Of a stretch of DNA of 64,000 nt, positions 16,258 to 25,784 are shown in pieces; the stretch's first letter is position 1, and every line of letters begins with the position of its first letter. The stretch is from contig NZ_MQVX01000001.1 in NCBI RefSeq assembly GCF_002954325.1, forward strand, positions 1,739,205 to 1,803,204, given 5' to 3'. Both the position numbers and the translations under genes were made by a program. The DNA comes from Aureicoccus marinus. GTDB taxonomy: Bacteria > Bacteroidota > Bacteroidia > Flavobacteriales > Flavobacteriaceae. The notes under the pieces were generated by a model. It did not search any database and was not told the origin of the DNA. It saw nothing but the letters and a program-made list of their open reading frames with translations.

Positions 16258-18201
16258 TTACGTCTTTACCAAGACAATCTTTTCTTGATTTTTGACCAAA
16301 ACCTGATTAAAGAATTCTTTCAGGGCAGGGTAATAATCCGGAGAGTAGGTGGAATAGTTTAAATTCAGATTACATTGCAATTGAATTTGACGCCCAACTT
16401 GGGACAAACTAAACTGAAAAATTCCGCTATTCTGAGGCAAAGCGAGCTGATAGGACTCCGGCATGTGCTCTACGTCAAACCCTTCCGGCAAATCAATATT
16501 GATTAAGAATCGGTTTTGTCGTGGGTAACCCAATTCGATCGTATAAGCTCTTTCTTCCGCCGTAAAGGGATTATTGGTAATTTCCATATACAACATCGGG
16601 TTGAGGTAGTATTTTCCTGAAATTTCTTCCAGCACATTCTCCTTATAAAAAGAGTACTTCTGGTTGAGAGGCTGGGTCAATTGTTTCAATTTCCCAAAGG
16701 ACAAAGAGTCTATTTCGATATTCCATCCGGACTCCATGCGTTCCACATAAGATTCTTCGCTTCCGCTAAAATATCCAGCCCGGGTCATATAGGCGGAATG
16801 TCCTCCGAACCGAGAGTTACACTGCCCTTCCAATTCACCTGACTCCTCCAATTTAGCATTGATCATGGTGGTTTCGGAAGCCTTAATCAAGGGATATAAA
16901 TTCACCCGACTGGAGCGTCCTCCCTCTCCTACTCGACGTCCAACCCAATTCAAGGTTCTCAGTGGAAGAATATTGGGAATCGAAAGGGGATCAGTGGCAT
17001 CCAACAAAAAGCGATTGCCTTCGATTTCTGCAGAGGCAATGACGTAATTAAACCCATCGATTGTCGGAAACATGGGAACACCATGCTGACGGGTACTGAC
17101 CAAGACAGGATAAGCCGAAATACCCGCAGAATTGAGCATAGAAACCAAGAGTAGATTGATATCCGCTACACTCCCTTTACCATTCATATAGGCAGAGCGG
17201 ACTCCCTGATCCGCATAAACCCCGTAGTTCTGATTCCATTGCACTTTACTCTTGACCTGATTAAAGACGGCGTACATCAGGTTGTAGGGGTTGGAATACT
17301 CTTGTCGCAGAGCTTCCACATCCGCTTTGTAAAAACTATTTTTCCGCAGTTCTCCGCCAAACCCTTGGGTTTTATAGATAGATTCGGCTACATTCTCCCA
17401 AGACTTGGCAAAACTCTCGTACATGACCCCTGGAATTTCGACCGACACAATCTCGTAATTCATCCCCAGGCGGTAATTGTCCATATTGGCGACAAAACTC
17501 TCTTCTACCAAGGGCTCGATATCATCCAATTTGAAGGTCATCTCTTTGGATGCGATCCCAATTGAACTGTTTAAACGCGAGCTGGTCAAAGGCTTTATAT
17601 AACGAGACCCTTTTTGTACCTGGTTGTATTTGAACCACTCCAGGATACTCATTTTAGCAAACAGTTTTTTTACCGGAATATCCTCCTGAAATACAAACTC
17701 GTCAATACTGTAGTAAAAAGGAGAACTGATTTTGTATTTGTATTCCAAAACACAGCCTTCTTTGGCCTCTGGCATCGTAAACTTTCGTAGTATAATGTTT
17801 TCTGACTGCTCTTCGGTAAAAATCGATTCCTTCCCCAGCTTCGTTTTTACCACTTTCCCATCCACTAAGTTGTAGGTATAGCCTTTGAGATCCGAGAAGC
17901 GTTCGACCCGACTTCCGAATTTGGACAAGGGAATACTTTTAGAAGCGTACTCCAGCCCGTCGTTGGTGTAAATTTTAATTTTTTCGTGGATCTCGGTATT
18001 CAATAAGAACCCCTTTCCCTCTAAATACTCGTAATAGGTATAGCGGTACTTGTAAAGGTATGCGGCAGCGACACTACTGTCTTTGGCATAAACCGTTTCT
18101 TGTACCTCGGCCAAATCCTCTTTGCCGAATTTGACCTCTTGGGCATTCAGACCGATAAAAAAGAGCATGACTAGAAGGAACAACACTGGTTGCTTTTTCA
18201 T
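16258..18201 (-). CDS. DUF3857 / transglutaminase-like protein without catalytic Cys and His
   Basis: 647 residues. A Sec signal peptide ends near LNAQ (~21). An N-terminal beta-rich DUF3857 domain (~40-250) is followed by a transglutaminase-like domain (~290-410) and a C-terminal beta domain. The fold positions of the catalytic triad are held by Val345 (GSVADINL, where Cys is expected), Tyr386 (GFNYVIAS, where His is expected) and Asp401 (LLDATDP, conserved). It should therefore be unable to act as a Cys protease or transglutaminase. Expected location is the periplasm. It is collinear with the neighbouring paralog starting at 20708, so the two arose by duplication. Role unknown; a binding or scaffold function is inference. 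Confidence 0.85.
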   Translation of the reverse strand: MKKQPVLFLLVMLFFIGLNAQEVKFGKEDLAEVQETVYAKDSSVAAAYLYKYRYTYYEYLEGKGFLLNTEIHEKIKIYTNDGLEYASKSIPLSKFGSRVERFSDLKGYTYNLVDGKVVKTKLGKESIFTEEQSENIILRKFTMPEAKEGCVLEYKYKISSPFYYSIDEFVFQEDIPVKKLFAKMSILEWFKYNQVQKGSRYIKPLTSSRLNSSIGIASKEMTFKLDDIEPLVEESFVANMDNYRLGMNYEIVSVEIPGVMYESFAKSWENVAESIYKTQGFGGELRKNSFYKADVEALRQEYSNPYNLMYAVFNQVKSKVQWNQNYGVYADQGVRSAYMNGKGSVADINLLLVSMLNSAGISAYPVLVSTRQHGVPMFPTIDGFNYVIASAEIEGNRFLLDATDPLSIPNILPLRTLNWVGRRVGEGGRSSRVNLYPLIKASETTMINAKLEESGELEGQCNSRFGGHSAYMTRAGYFSGSEESYVERMESGWNIEIDSLSFGKLKQLTQPLNQKYSFYKENVLEEISGKYYLNPMLYMEITNNPFTAEERAYTIELGYPRQNRFLINIDLPEGFDVEHMPESYQLALPQNSGIFQFSLSQVGRQIQLQCNLNLNYSTYSPDYYPALKEFFNQVLVKNQEKIVLVKT

Positions 18202-18399
18202 AAATGTGGTTTTTGGTGGTGGTTAATTCATCCTACCTACAAGAAATTCGCAGTACGATGTGGTTTTTTTTGCAGAAGTGAAAGTGTGGTTATTTAAGTG
18301 GTTTGGTTTTGCGTCAAGGTAGTATTCTTTTGAAGGATGGCCAAAAGAAATACCGGGGCAAAAAACCCAGAAAAACAAAGGAAAACCACAGATAAACCC

Positions 18400-18738
18400 C
18401 TAGTTTTCCTTGTTTTTGAGTTTGGGATTATTGTGGTGACGATCGTGGTCTCGCTTGCTCTTCAAATCCATTTTACGGTCAAAGGCTTCTTGTAAATCCA
18501 CCCCCGTTTGATTGGCCAAACAGAGGACTACAAAAACAACATCCGCCAGCTCTTCTCCGAGATCCTTAGCCTTATCGCTTTCTTTTTCGCTTTGTTCCCC
18601 ATATCGACGGGCAATGATACGAGCCACTTCGCCGACCTCTTCGGTAAGTTGGACCATATTGGTCAACTCATTGAAGTAACGAACTCCGTGTTCCTGTATC
18701 CACTGATCAACAGCCTGCTGGGCTCCCTTTAATTCCAC
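18400..18738 (-). CDS. MazG-like nucleotide pyrophosphohydrolase
   Basis: 112 residues, a single MazG-type all-alpha NTP-PPase domain. The metal-binding motif EEVGEVARII (EExxE-like) and the second EELADVVFVVLCLAN (ExxD-like) are both present. Such enzymes hydrolyse (d)NTPs to monophosphate and pyrophosphate and are thought to clean the nucleotide pool. It sits between the two DUF3857 paralogs, starting 23 bases after the upstream one stops, so it is probably cotranscribed with it. Substrate not predictable. Confidence 0.85.
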   Translation of the reverse strand: MELKGAQQAVDQWIQEHGVRYFNELTNMVQLTEEVGEVARIIARRYGEQSEKESDKAKDLGEELADVVFVVLCLANQTGVDLQEAFDRKMDLKSKRDHDRHHNNPKLKNKEN

Positions 18739-18761
18739 TATTCTCGCTTTAGGACGCTAAA

Positions 18762-20708
18762 TTACGCCTTTACCAAGACAATCTTTTCTTGATTTTTTAC
18801 AATCATTTGATTGAAGAACTCTTTGAGCATAGGATAAAAAGAAGGGGCATAAACTGCCTTATCCAAGCTAAAGTTGCACTGCAACTGAATCTTTTGACCC
18901 ACTTGGGATACGCTGTATTGAAAGCTTCCTCCTCCTTCGGGCAATGCCATCCGAACCGGCGCTGGTAAAGATTCCACTAAATAACCCGCAGGCAATTCAA
19001 CATTTACCATGTAACGGTCTTGCTGAGGAAAGCCCAATTCAACAGCATACTCTCTGGTATCCGCTGTAAATGGGTTGTTAGAGGTCGTTAGAAACAAAAG
19101 GGGATTGAGGTACTTCTTCCCCGAAATAGTTTCTAGAACGTTCTCTTTATAAAAGGAATAGGATTGACTCAGGGGCTTAGACAAATCCTCGACTTGCTTA
19201 ATTGCAAAATCGTCAATTTCAATTTCTCCATTGTCCTTCTCCAGCTCCTCCAAATACGAATCTTCCGTACCGCCCAAGTACTCCTTTCGAAGTAAATAAG
19301 CATAGTGACCTGTAAATCGGGAGTTACAAGAACCTTCTAATTCTCCGGCATCACTTAAGGTCGCGTTGACCATAGTGGTCTCTACCGCTTTGATAGACGG
19401 CGTCAGAGGCACCATTTCGGTCCCTCCGGTTGAATTCATTTTTTGCCCAATCCAGTTCAGGTCTCGAACAGGCAGAATATTCGGAGTAGAAAAAGGGTCG
19501 GTCGCATCCATCAAGTACTCCTTGCCGTCTACTTCTGCGGCGGCAATCACAAAATTCAATCCATCCAAAGTAGGAAAGAGCGGCACCCCGTTAGAACGTG
19601 TACTCAAGAGAACAGGCTGGGCATTCAAGCCTGCCGCACGCAACATCGCCACCAACATCAGGTTAATTTCACCGGAATTTCCTGATCCTTCTTCGTAGGC
19701 TTGTCGTACCCCTTTTGCACAGAAAACACCATAGCCTTCATCCCATTTGACCTTTTGCTTGACATAAGCTAAAATCGTGTTCATTTTGTCCATTGGAGAA
19801 GCCGCATTGGCAATAATCCCTGGCAGCTCATCCCGGAAATACCTATCTCGTTTTAGCTCAGACCCAAAGCGATCAGCCTTACTGATGGTCTTCACCACAT
19901 CATCCCAGGACTTGGCGTAGTTGGTAAACGTTTGACCTGGAATTTGAACGGAAGCAATCTCGAACTTCATCCCCAGTCGGTAGTTGTCCATATTGGACAC
20001 GTAGTCTTCCTCTACCAAGGCAGGAATATTATCCAATTCATAAACAATCTTGTTGGCATTGGTTTCGAGTGTATTGTTATATACGGGGGTGATGGTCGGT
20101 TTTAAGTAGGCAACCCCTCTCTGCATTTGGTTGTATCGAAACCACTCCAGGATATTGAGAATGGCAATGACCTTTTTAGTCGGGATATCCTCCTGAAATA
20201 CAAACTCGTCAATACTGTAGTAAAAGGGAGAAGTTACCTTGTACTTGTACTCCAAAACACTTCCGGCCTTAGCGTTGGGGAGGGTAAAACGAATGCGTGT
20301 GCGGTTATCCGATGCCTCCTCTTTAAAAATGGATTCCTTCCCCAATTTTTCTTTTTTAAGTCCAGTAGGCTCCCAGTTATACGTATACCCTTTGAGGTCC
20401 GAAATACGTTCATAAGACCCTCGGCTATTGTATAGACTAACGACCTGGGTAGCGTATTCCAGGGCGTCCTGATCATAAATCTTAATCTTTTCATGAATCT
20501 CCGTCACCAATTGAAACCCAGATCCCGTAAAGTACTGGTAGTAGGAATTGCGGTATTTGTATAAATAGACCGCCTTGGCTGTACTGTCGAGGGGGTAAAA
20601 CTCTTCTCTGACCTCATCGATATTTTCTTTCCCAAACTTGAGAATATCCTGAGCTGAAACTGAAAAAGTCAATACAAAGAGAATGATAAAAACGAATGGT
20701 TTTTTCAT
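18762..20708 (-). CDS. DUF3857 / transglutaminase-like protein, paralog of the 16258-18201 gene
   Basis: 648 residues from the ATG at 20708, chosen because it starts a good signal peptide (MKKPFVFIIL ... SVSAQ); an in-frame start at 20771 would add 21 polar residues. Domain order equals that of the other paralog, with no gaps over most of the length and near-identical ends (KEFFNQ..VKNQEKIVLVK). Triad positions are Ser345 (GSGNSGEIN), Phe386 (GLNFVIAA) and Asp401. Cys and His are thus lost here too, by different substitutions. Expected to be periplasmic, function unknown. It begins 29 bases after the frameshifted third member of the family. Confidence 0.85.
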   Translation of the reverse strand: MKKPFVFIILFVLTFSVSAQDILKFGKENIDEVREEFYPLDSTAKAVYLYKYRNSYYQYFTGSGFQLVTEIHEKIKIYDQDALEYATQVVSLYNSRGSYERISDLKGYTYNWEPTGLKKEKLGKESIFKEEASDNRTRIRFTLPNAKAGSVLEYKYKVTSPFYYSIDEFVFQEDIPTKKVIAILNILEWFRYNQMQRGVAYLKPTITPVYNNTLETNANKIVYELDNIPALVEEDYVSNMDNYRLGMKFEIASVQIPGQTFTNYAKSWDDVVKTISKADRFGSELKRDRYFRDELPGIIANAASPMDKMNTILAYVKQKVKWDEGYGVFCAKGVRQAYEEGSGNSGEINLMLVAMLRAAGLNAQPVLLSTRSNGVPLFPTLDGLNFVIAAAEVDGKEYLMDATDPFSTPNILPVRDLNWIGQKMNSTGGTEMVPLTPSIKAVETTMVNATLSDAGELEGSCNSRFTGHYAYLLRKEYLGGTEDSYLEELEKDNGEIEIDDFAIKQVEDLSKPLSQSYSFYKENVLETISGKKYLNPLLFLTTSNNPFTADTREYAVELGFPQQDRYMVNVELPAGYLVESLPAPVRMALPEGGGSFQYSVSQVGQKIQLQCNFSLDKAVYAPSFYPMLKEFFNQMIVKNQEKIVLVKA

Positions 20709-20736
20709 GGTTATGGTTATAAAGTGTGAATGATTT

Positions 20737-22637
20737 TTAAATCCTTTGAGCAGCAACTCGGGCCCGGTCATGACCGGCTACTTTGCGACGAAACTTGCGG
20801 TAGGTTTCGTAGTCCTCCGCCGGGTATTTACCGTGCTTCAAACTAAAAGTTCGCTCATATTGAAGTTTACCGTCTTCCAGACGTTTTACCTTGGAGGTGT
20901 AACTCCCAAACTTCGAAAGAAGCAGTACCGGCTCCGGAATATTTTCTAGGGAATACCCTTCAGGCAATTGCACCACAGAAACGACCCTATCCGTATAACC
21001 CCGGGCAATACTGAACTCGGTTTCCCGGTTGCGCACACGCTTCGGAACATAGGTGTTCTGATCCAATGGGTTTAGACGAAACAACATCTCTTGTCCAACA
21101 AACTGAGCGTAATTACGTGCTTGTAGGTCGACGCTTTCTTCAAAAAGGACCTCATCGGTATTATTGGTAAACTGGTAGCCATCAATCGAGATATCCGTCA
21201 AATCCGACCAACGCTCCTTGTAGTGTTCTTTGATGTCCTTTTCTTTTTCCTTTGCCCAGGTGTAATTGTGATCATAGGCAATTCCTCCATGCACCGCCTT
21301 GTAGCTCCCGGCAAAATTTCCTTCAGGCTGATGCTAAAGGCCACTTCACTGTTGGTAGTGTTGTCGTCATCCAGGTACTGGTGGGTTCTTTTGATCTCCC
21401 CTCCATCCGGAGTGACCATCAAGACCAGTCGGTCATCCGTAAAATCCCCTAAGTAATTAAAAGGAAGGGTTTGACTGGTGCACTCCAACCAAATATCTTC
21501 TCCGTCAATCGGTACATTTAAGATGGCATGATTCCCCTGCATAGAAGCAAAATCACTCACCATATCGCGCTTTTGAGACCCTGCCCATACCACTGCATAA
21601 TTGGATTCAATGCCCTGTGAACTCAGTAAGGCTTTGGTGTAATTGGTCAAGCCTTTACAGTCGCCATACTTCACGCGGTCGACCTCCTCGGCACTGATGG
21701 GCATCCAACCCCCAATACCGAGTTGTACACTGATGTATCGGGTGTTCTCCTGCACGTACTCGTAGATGCGCTTAGCCTTCTCTTTGGGATCGGTGATCCC
21801 TTTCAGCAACAAGGTTACTTCAGAAATGGTGGATTGCGGTAAGGCATCACGCCCCTTGATTAACTCCTCGTACTGCCAACGGCCAAAGCTTTCCCAATCA
21901 GCTCCTTCACCATTGACATTCTCTAACCTGAATTTGTTGAGCGCAGGCCAGACCGTCGGCCCAACCTCATAGATAGGTCCACTCAATGCCTCTCTTTTTA
22001 GGGCTGCCCTCGGTGGAAACCGAAAGCTTGATTTCTCAGGCCCCACTTCCTTTTCAACCCCAAATTTTTCGAGGTTCCATTCTTTAAACCGTGGTTTAAG
22101 GCTCATCGGGTAACGCAGTTCCATTTGGCTGCTCATCACCGAAACCCCATACTGCTCAATCGGGTACCAACGGGGTAAAAAAGCGGTATTTCCACTCTCT
22201 TCTTTATAAGAAAAGTACACCGTGTACGGAAAACTCTGCGGCACGTAGTGGAGGTACTTTACTCGGGAATCCTCATAAAGGGAAATACCTGAAACGGCTG
22301 CAAAATCTTCGAAGTCTTTGGACTTGTATTTTTTGATGGAACTCCCGGCTGCGTTGAATATTTCGGCCTCGAGATTCTTGATTTTCACCCCTGGATCGTA
22401 GTAGGCAATCATGCGAATGGCTTCGCGACCCTCCTGGTTGAATACGGTGACCCATTTGCGGATCTCTCGATGCATCATACCGGTAGAAAGGATCTCTACT
22501 TCTTCAATGGATTCCTGCACAACAGCATCGGCCCCTCTTTTGAGGCTGTCGGGAATCTGTGATGGGGGGAGGGGTTTAAACTGGGCACAAAGGCTACTAG
22601 TGAATACCAGTAACGCAATTAGTTTAATGGTTTTCAT
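20737..22637 (-). pseudogene. DUF3857 / transglutaminase protein with intact triad, interrupted by a frameshift
   Basis: Two adjoining frames together give a complete DUF3857 protein of about 634 residues with an N-terminal signal peptide (LVFTSSLCAQ). The transglutaminase domain keeps Cys327 (KYGDCKGLTNY), His370 (GNHAIL) and the acidic third member in WLECTSQT. After SEVAFSISLK (around 21320-21330) the frame changes: the correct continuation, EGNFAGSYKAVHGGIAYD, is in the -1 frame and runs to 20737. The upstream frame stops at 21198. The break is a net loss of one base modulo three. Loss of four bases from a tandem AAGGAAGG would also fit and would restore LKEGNFAGSYKA. It heads the three-gene DUF3857 cluster. 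Status, mutation or sequence error, is undecided. Confidence 0.82.
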
Positions 22638-22690
22638 GTGTTGGTTTGGCTGAGACTAAGATTAAAAATCTTTAAGAATCGACCAAAAAA

Positions 22691-23143
22691 TCACTCTCTA
22701 TTTTTAGAATCTATCCATAAAGTGACCGGGCCATCGTTGTGCAGTCGCACTTGCATATCGGCACCAAAGACTCCGGCGGGGATTGTTTTACCGAGAGCGA
22801 CATGGAGTCCTTGAAGAAACTGCTCATACAAGGGTATGGCCACCGGTGGTTTAGCGGCGCGTATGTAAGAGGGTCGGTTACCCTTCTTGGTGCTCGCGTG
22901 TAAAGTGAATTGACTGACTACCAGCACTTCACCTCCAATATCCAGCACGCTTTTATTCATCACCCCTTCTTCATCAGCAAAGATGCGCACCTGGGTGATT
23001 TTTCGGCACAACCACTCGATATCTTCCGGACCATCGGCCTCTTCGATTCCGACCAAGACCAGGATACCCTGTTTGATTTCGCCGGTCAGTTCTCCATCCG
23101 AAACCACGCTGGCTTCTTTTACCCGTTGAAGCAATACACGCAT
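22691..23143 (-). CDS. dtd: D-aminoacyl-tRNA deacylase
   Basis: 150 residues from the ATG at 23143, which gives the family's N-terminus MRVLLQRVKEASV; a longer in-frame start would overlap rsgA and adds unrelated residues. Active-site motifs are LVVSQFTLHAS (SQxT) and NDGPVTLWID (the cross-subunit Gly-Pro is GP in NDGPVT). NRPSY is also present. It releases D-amino acids (and glycine) from mischarged tRNA in the cytosol. It begins 5 bases after rsgA. Confidence 0.96.
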   Translation of the reverse strand: MRVLLQRVKEASVVSDGELTGEIKQGILVLVGIEEADGPEDIEWLCRKITQVRIFADEEGVMNKSVLDIGGEVLVVSQFTLHASTKKGNRPSYIRAAKPPVAIPLYEQFLQGLHVALGKTIPAGVFGADMQVRLHNDGPVTLWIDSKNRE

Positions 23144-23148
23144 TGAGT

Positions 23149-24105
23149 TTAGTTTTCGTTTTCGGAAAAGGGATCCAAGCGATAGGAATCTTCCTCTCCT
23201 TCCAGTAATTGAACATAGGAACGATAGCGGCTCCAAAACAGTTCTCCCTGGTCCAGGGCGTCTTTTACAGCACATTTGGGCTCGTCTAAGTGCAGACAGT
23301 TATTGAACTTGCATTCGGATTTTAAGCGGAAAAACTCAGGAAAGTAATCGCCTATTTCTTCTTTTTCCATGTCCACAACACCGAATCCTTTTATCCCGGG
23401 AGTATCAATTATCCGAGCTCCAAAATCCAAATCATACATCTCGGCAAAGGTGGTGGTGTGTTGACCCTGGGCGTGCTGTTCGGTAATTTCTCGTGTCTTG
23501 AGGTTGAGACCCGGTTGTAAGGCATTCACCAAGGTGGACTTCCCTACGCCTGAATTCCCGGCAAACATACTCACCTTGTCCATCATGAGCTCCCGAATTT
23601 CTTCCAAGCCTGTCTGTTCGAGGGCCGAGATCTCCATGCAGTGGTAACCAATCGTTCGGTAGGTATGAATTAAAAATTGCCACTCTTCCCAATCCTCGCC
23701 GGAATAGGTATCCATTTTATTGAAAAGAAGCACTACCGGAATATCATAAGCCTCTGCTGTGACCAAAAACCGATCGATAAAGCGTGGATAGGTCGTCGGA
23801 TTGTTGTAGGTCACCATCAAAAAGACCTGGTCCAGGTTAGAAGCGATGATGTGTACTTGTTTAGACAGGTTGACCGATTTGCGGATGATGTAGTTCTTGC
23901 GTTCCTGAATGACGTGGATTACACCTGATTCTTCGGTCTCCTCTTCCTGAAGCTCAAATTCGACCCAATCCCCAACGGCGATGGGGTTGGTGCTTTTGAT
24001 TCCAGCCAACCGAAACTTGCCTTTGATACGGCATGAGTAGAGCTTGCCTTCCGCGGTTTTAACCTCATACCAGCTTCCTGTCGATTTATAGACCTGTCCT
24101 ACCAC
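23149..24105 (-). CDS. rsgA: ribosome small-subunit-dependent GTPase A
   Basis: 318 residues. The OB-fold N-terminus (VYKSTGSWYEVKTAEGKLYSCRIKGKFR) is followed by a circularly permuted GTPase: G4 NKMD first, then G1 GNSGVGKSTLVNAL and G3 DTPG. The C-terminal zinc motif is present (CKFNNCLHLDEPKC). It helps late 30S assembly by checking the decoding centre and is expected in the cytosol. It is cotranscribed with dtd. Confidence 0.96.
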   Translation of the reverse strand: MVGQVYKSTGSWYEVKTAEGKLYSCRIKGKFRLAGIKSTNPIAVGDWVEFELQEEETEESGVIHVIQERKNYIIRKSVNLSKQVHIIASNLDQVFLMVTYNNPTTYPRFIDRFLVTAEAYDIPVVLLFNKMDTYSGEDWEEWQFLIHTYRTIGYHCMEISALEQTGLEEIRELMMDKVSMFAGNSGVGKSTLVNALQPGLNLKTREITEQHAQGQHTTTFAEMYDLDFGARIIDTPGIKGFGVVDMEKEEIGDYFPEFFRLKSECKFNNCLHLDEPKCAVKDALDQGELFWSRYRSYVQLLEGEEDSYRLDPFSENEN

Positions 24106-24205
24106 TTCGGCATTGTTGTTGATAATTTCATTCCGGTAAGCAAAGAAACAATTTTCTTCTTTGTCCGTTAACTCTTAACATTGATAAACCTTAATCCAAA
24201 AAATC

Positions 24206-24646
24206 ATGATTAAAAAAGTATTGCTTGTTGTCCTGTTGACCTTGGGAATGACCCAAATGGAAGCACAGGAGTATCGCGTTGTAACAAGTGTTGAATCCAT
24301 TGTTCCCAATGGGCTTGGTCGTTCCCGAATCGTGATGCACAACGAAGACAAAGACTACAAAGAGTACACCTCTTCCCAGACAGACGAGGACAACACACGC
24401 AACAAATCCAAGCGTGGTGACATCCGAGTTAAGAATTTTTCAGAGACCAAGTTGTTGAACTTTTACAACCTCGGTGGTATTCGTTTCCAAAACATTGCAG
24501 CCAACGACGCCTTGATCAGTTCTTTGATCACGGACATGGTCGCACAAGGATGGGAATTGGCCTTTGTCACTTCAGCTGTAGAAAGTGACGGCGGCAAGGG
24601 AGATGGAAAAGGAATTTTTATAACCCGCTATATCTTTAAGCGCTAA
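24206..24646 (+). CDS. small secreted protein of unknown function
   Basis: 146 residues. A signal peptide ends near MEAQ (~20). The middle is strongly charged (about residues 45-75, many Asp, Glu, Lys, Arg), and the C-terminal part has a compact motif LITDMVAQGWELAFVTSAVE, similar to the helix-GWEL segment of DUF4177-like small proteins. The gene stands alone between rsgA (divergent) and the DAHP synthase gene (convergent) and ends in a strong terminator. I do not recognise a function. Confidence 0.75.
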   Translation: MIKKVLLVVLLTLGMTQMEAQEYRVVTSVESIVPNGLGRSRIVMHNEDKDYKEYTSSQTDEDNTRNKSKRGDIRVKNFSETKLLNFYNLGGIRFQNIAANDALISSLITDMVAQGWELAFVTSAVESDGGKGDGKGIFITRYIFKR

Positions 24647-24666
24647 AGAATTTCCCTATTCAAAGT

Positions 24667-24693
24667 AAAGGCCCGGTTTCCCGGGCCTTTTTT
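24667..24693. terminator. bidirectional terminator
   Basis: Perfect stem AAAGGCCCGG / CCGGGCCTTT with loop TTTC, T-rich on the right and A-rich on the left. It lies between the convergent small secreted protein gene and the aromatic operon and can serve both. Confidence 0.88.
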
Positions 24694-24697
24694 ATTT

Positions 24698-25783
24698 CTA
24701 CACTTTGTGAATAATCTTCTTCTGGTGGTTGATGGATTCCTGGTGAATCGCTTTAAACATGCGCAGAACAAATTCTTCACTCAGTCCTCTTTGCTCTCCT
24801 TCCAATATCATATTCCCCAGAATAGCATTCCAGCGGTTGGTCTGTAGTACCGCCACATTACGCTTCTTTTTGAGGGTTCCAATTTGATCCGAAACCTTCA
24901 TCCGCTTGCCCAAAATATCGATCAGCTGGTTGTCTACCACATCAATCTGAGCCCGCAATTGGGTGATTTCCTTATTGTATTCTGCCTCCTCATCGGTCAC
25001 CTTTCTGATTTTCCAGTCTTCCATCATTTGCACGAGGCGTTCTGGCGTTACTTGCTGAGCAGCATCCGACCAGGCATTATCCGGATCCCAGTGGGTCTCG
25101 ACCATCAAACCGTCAAAATTGAGGTCCAAGGCCGTCTGAGCAACATCAAACACCATGTCACGCTTTCCGGTAATATGACTGGGGTCATTGATGAGTGGCA
25201 GATCAGGAAAACGGGTCTGCAGTTCAATGGCCATTTGCCATTCCGGAATATTGCGGTATTTGGTCTTCTCATAAGTCGAAAATCCACGGTGAATAACCCC
25301 TAATTTTTTGATCCCCGCCTGGTAGAAACGCTCAACTGCACCAAGCCACAAGGCCAAATCCGGGTTTACCGGATTTTTGATCAAAACCACCTTGTCCGTT
25401 CCCTCCAAAGCATCCGCAATTTCCTGAACGATAAAAGGGCTTACCGTAGAACGGGCTCCGATCCAGAGCATATCAATATCGGCCTCCAAAGCCAAATCTA
25501 CATGGGCTTTGTTGGCAACCTCCGTGGCTGTCTTCAGTCCGGTTTCCTCCTTTACTCTTTTGAGCCAGTTCAATCCAATAGCACCAACTCCCTCAAAATT
25601 TCCTGGTCGGGTTCTGGGTTTCCAAATCCCGGCGCGGTAAAAGTTGACATCGGTATCCTTGAGATCGTGCGCGATACGCATGACCTGCTCTTCTGTTTCT
25701 GCACTACAAGGTCCCGCAATGACCAAAGGATGCGGCAAAGACATATCGTCCAACCAGGTTCGTAATTCTTTCGTGTTTTCCAT
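24698..25783 (-). CDS. aroF: bifunctional 3-deoxy-7-phosphoheptulonate synthase / chorismate mutase (type II)
   Basis: 361 residues from the ATG at 25783, one base from the tyrA stop at 25785. The N-terminal DAHP synthase domain (~15-260) is of the KDO8P-like type (AGPCSAETEEQV, then KPRTRPGNFEGVG and WIGARSTVSPF). The C-terminal AroQ chorismate mutase (~270-355) has LRAQIDVVDNQLIDILGKRM. DAHP synthase starts the shikimate pathway from PEP and erythrose 4-phosphate; the mutase converts chorismate to prephenate and usually gives feedback control. It is the last gene of the pheA-aminotransferase-tyrA-aroF operon, which is under an aromatic leader peptide. Confidence 0.95.
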   Translation of the reverse strand: MENTKELRTWLDDMSLPHPLVIAGPCSAETEEQVMRIAHDLKDTDVNFYRAGIWKPRTRPGNFEGVGAIGLNWLKRVKEETGLKTATEVANKAHVDLALEADIDMLWIGARSTVSPFIVQEIADALEGTDKVVLIKNPVNPDLALWLGAVERFYQAGIKKLGVIHRGFSTYEKTKYRNIPEWQMAIELQTRFPDLPLINDPSHITGKRDMVFDVAQTALDLNFDGLMVETHWDPDNAWSDAAQQVTPERLVQMMEDWKIRKVTDEEAEYNKEITQLRAQIDVVDNQLIDILGKRMKVSDQIGTLKKKRNVAVLQTNRWNAILGNMILEGEQRGLSEEFVLRMFKAIHQESINHQKKIIHKV

Positions 25784-25784
25784 G

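Noticed and set aside
20709-20771. Upstream start of the DUF3857 gene
   Set aside because: It adds 21 polar residues before an otherwise perfect signal peptide.
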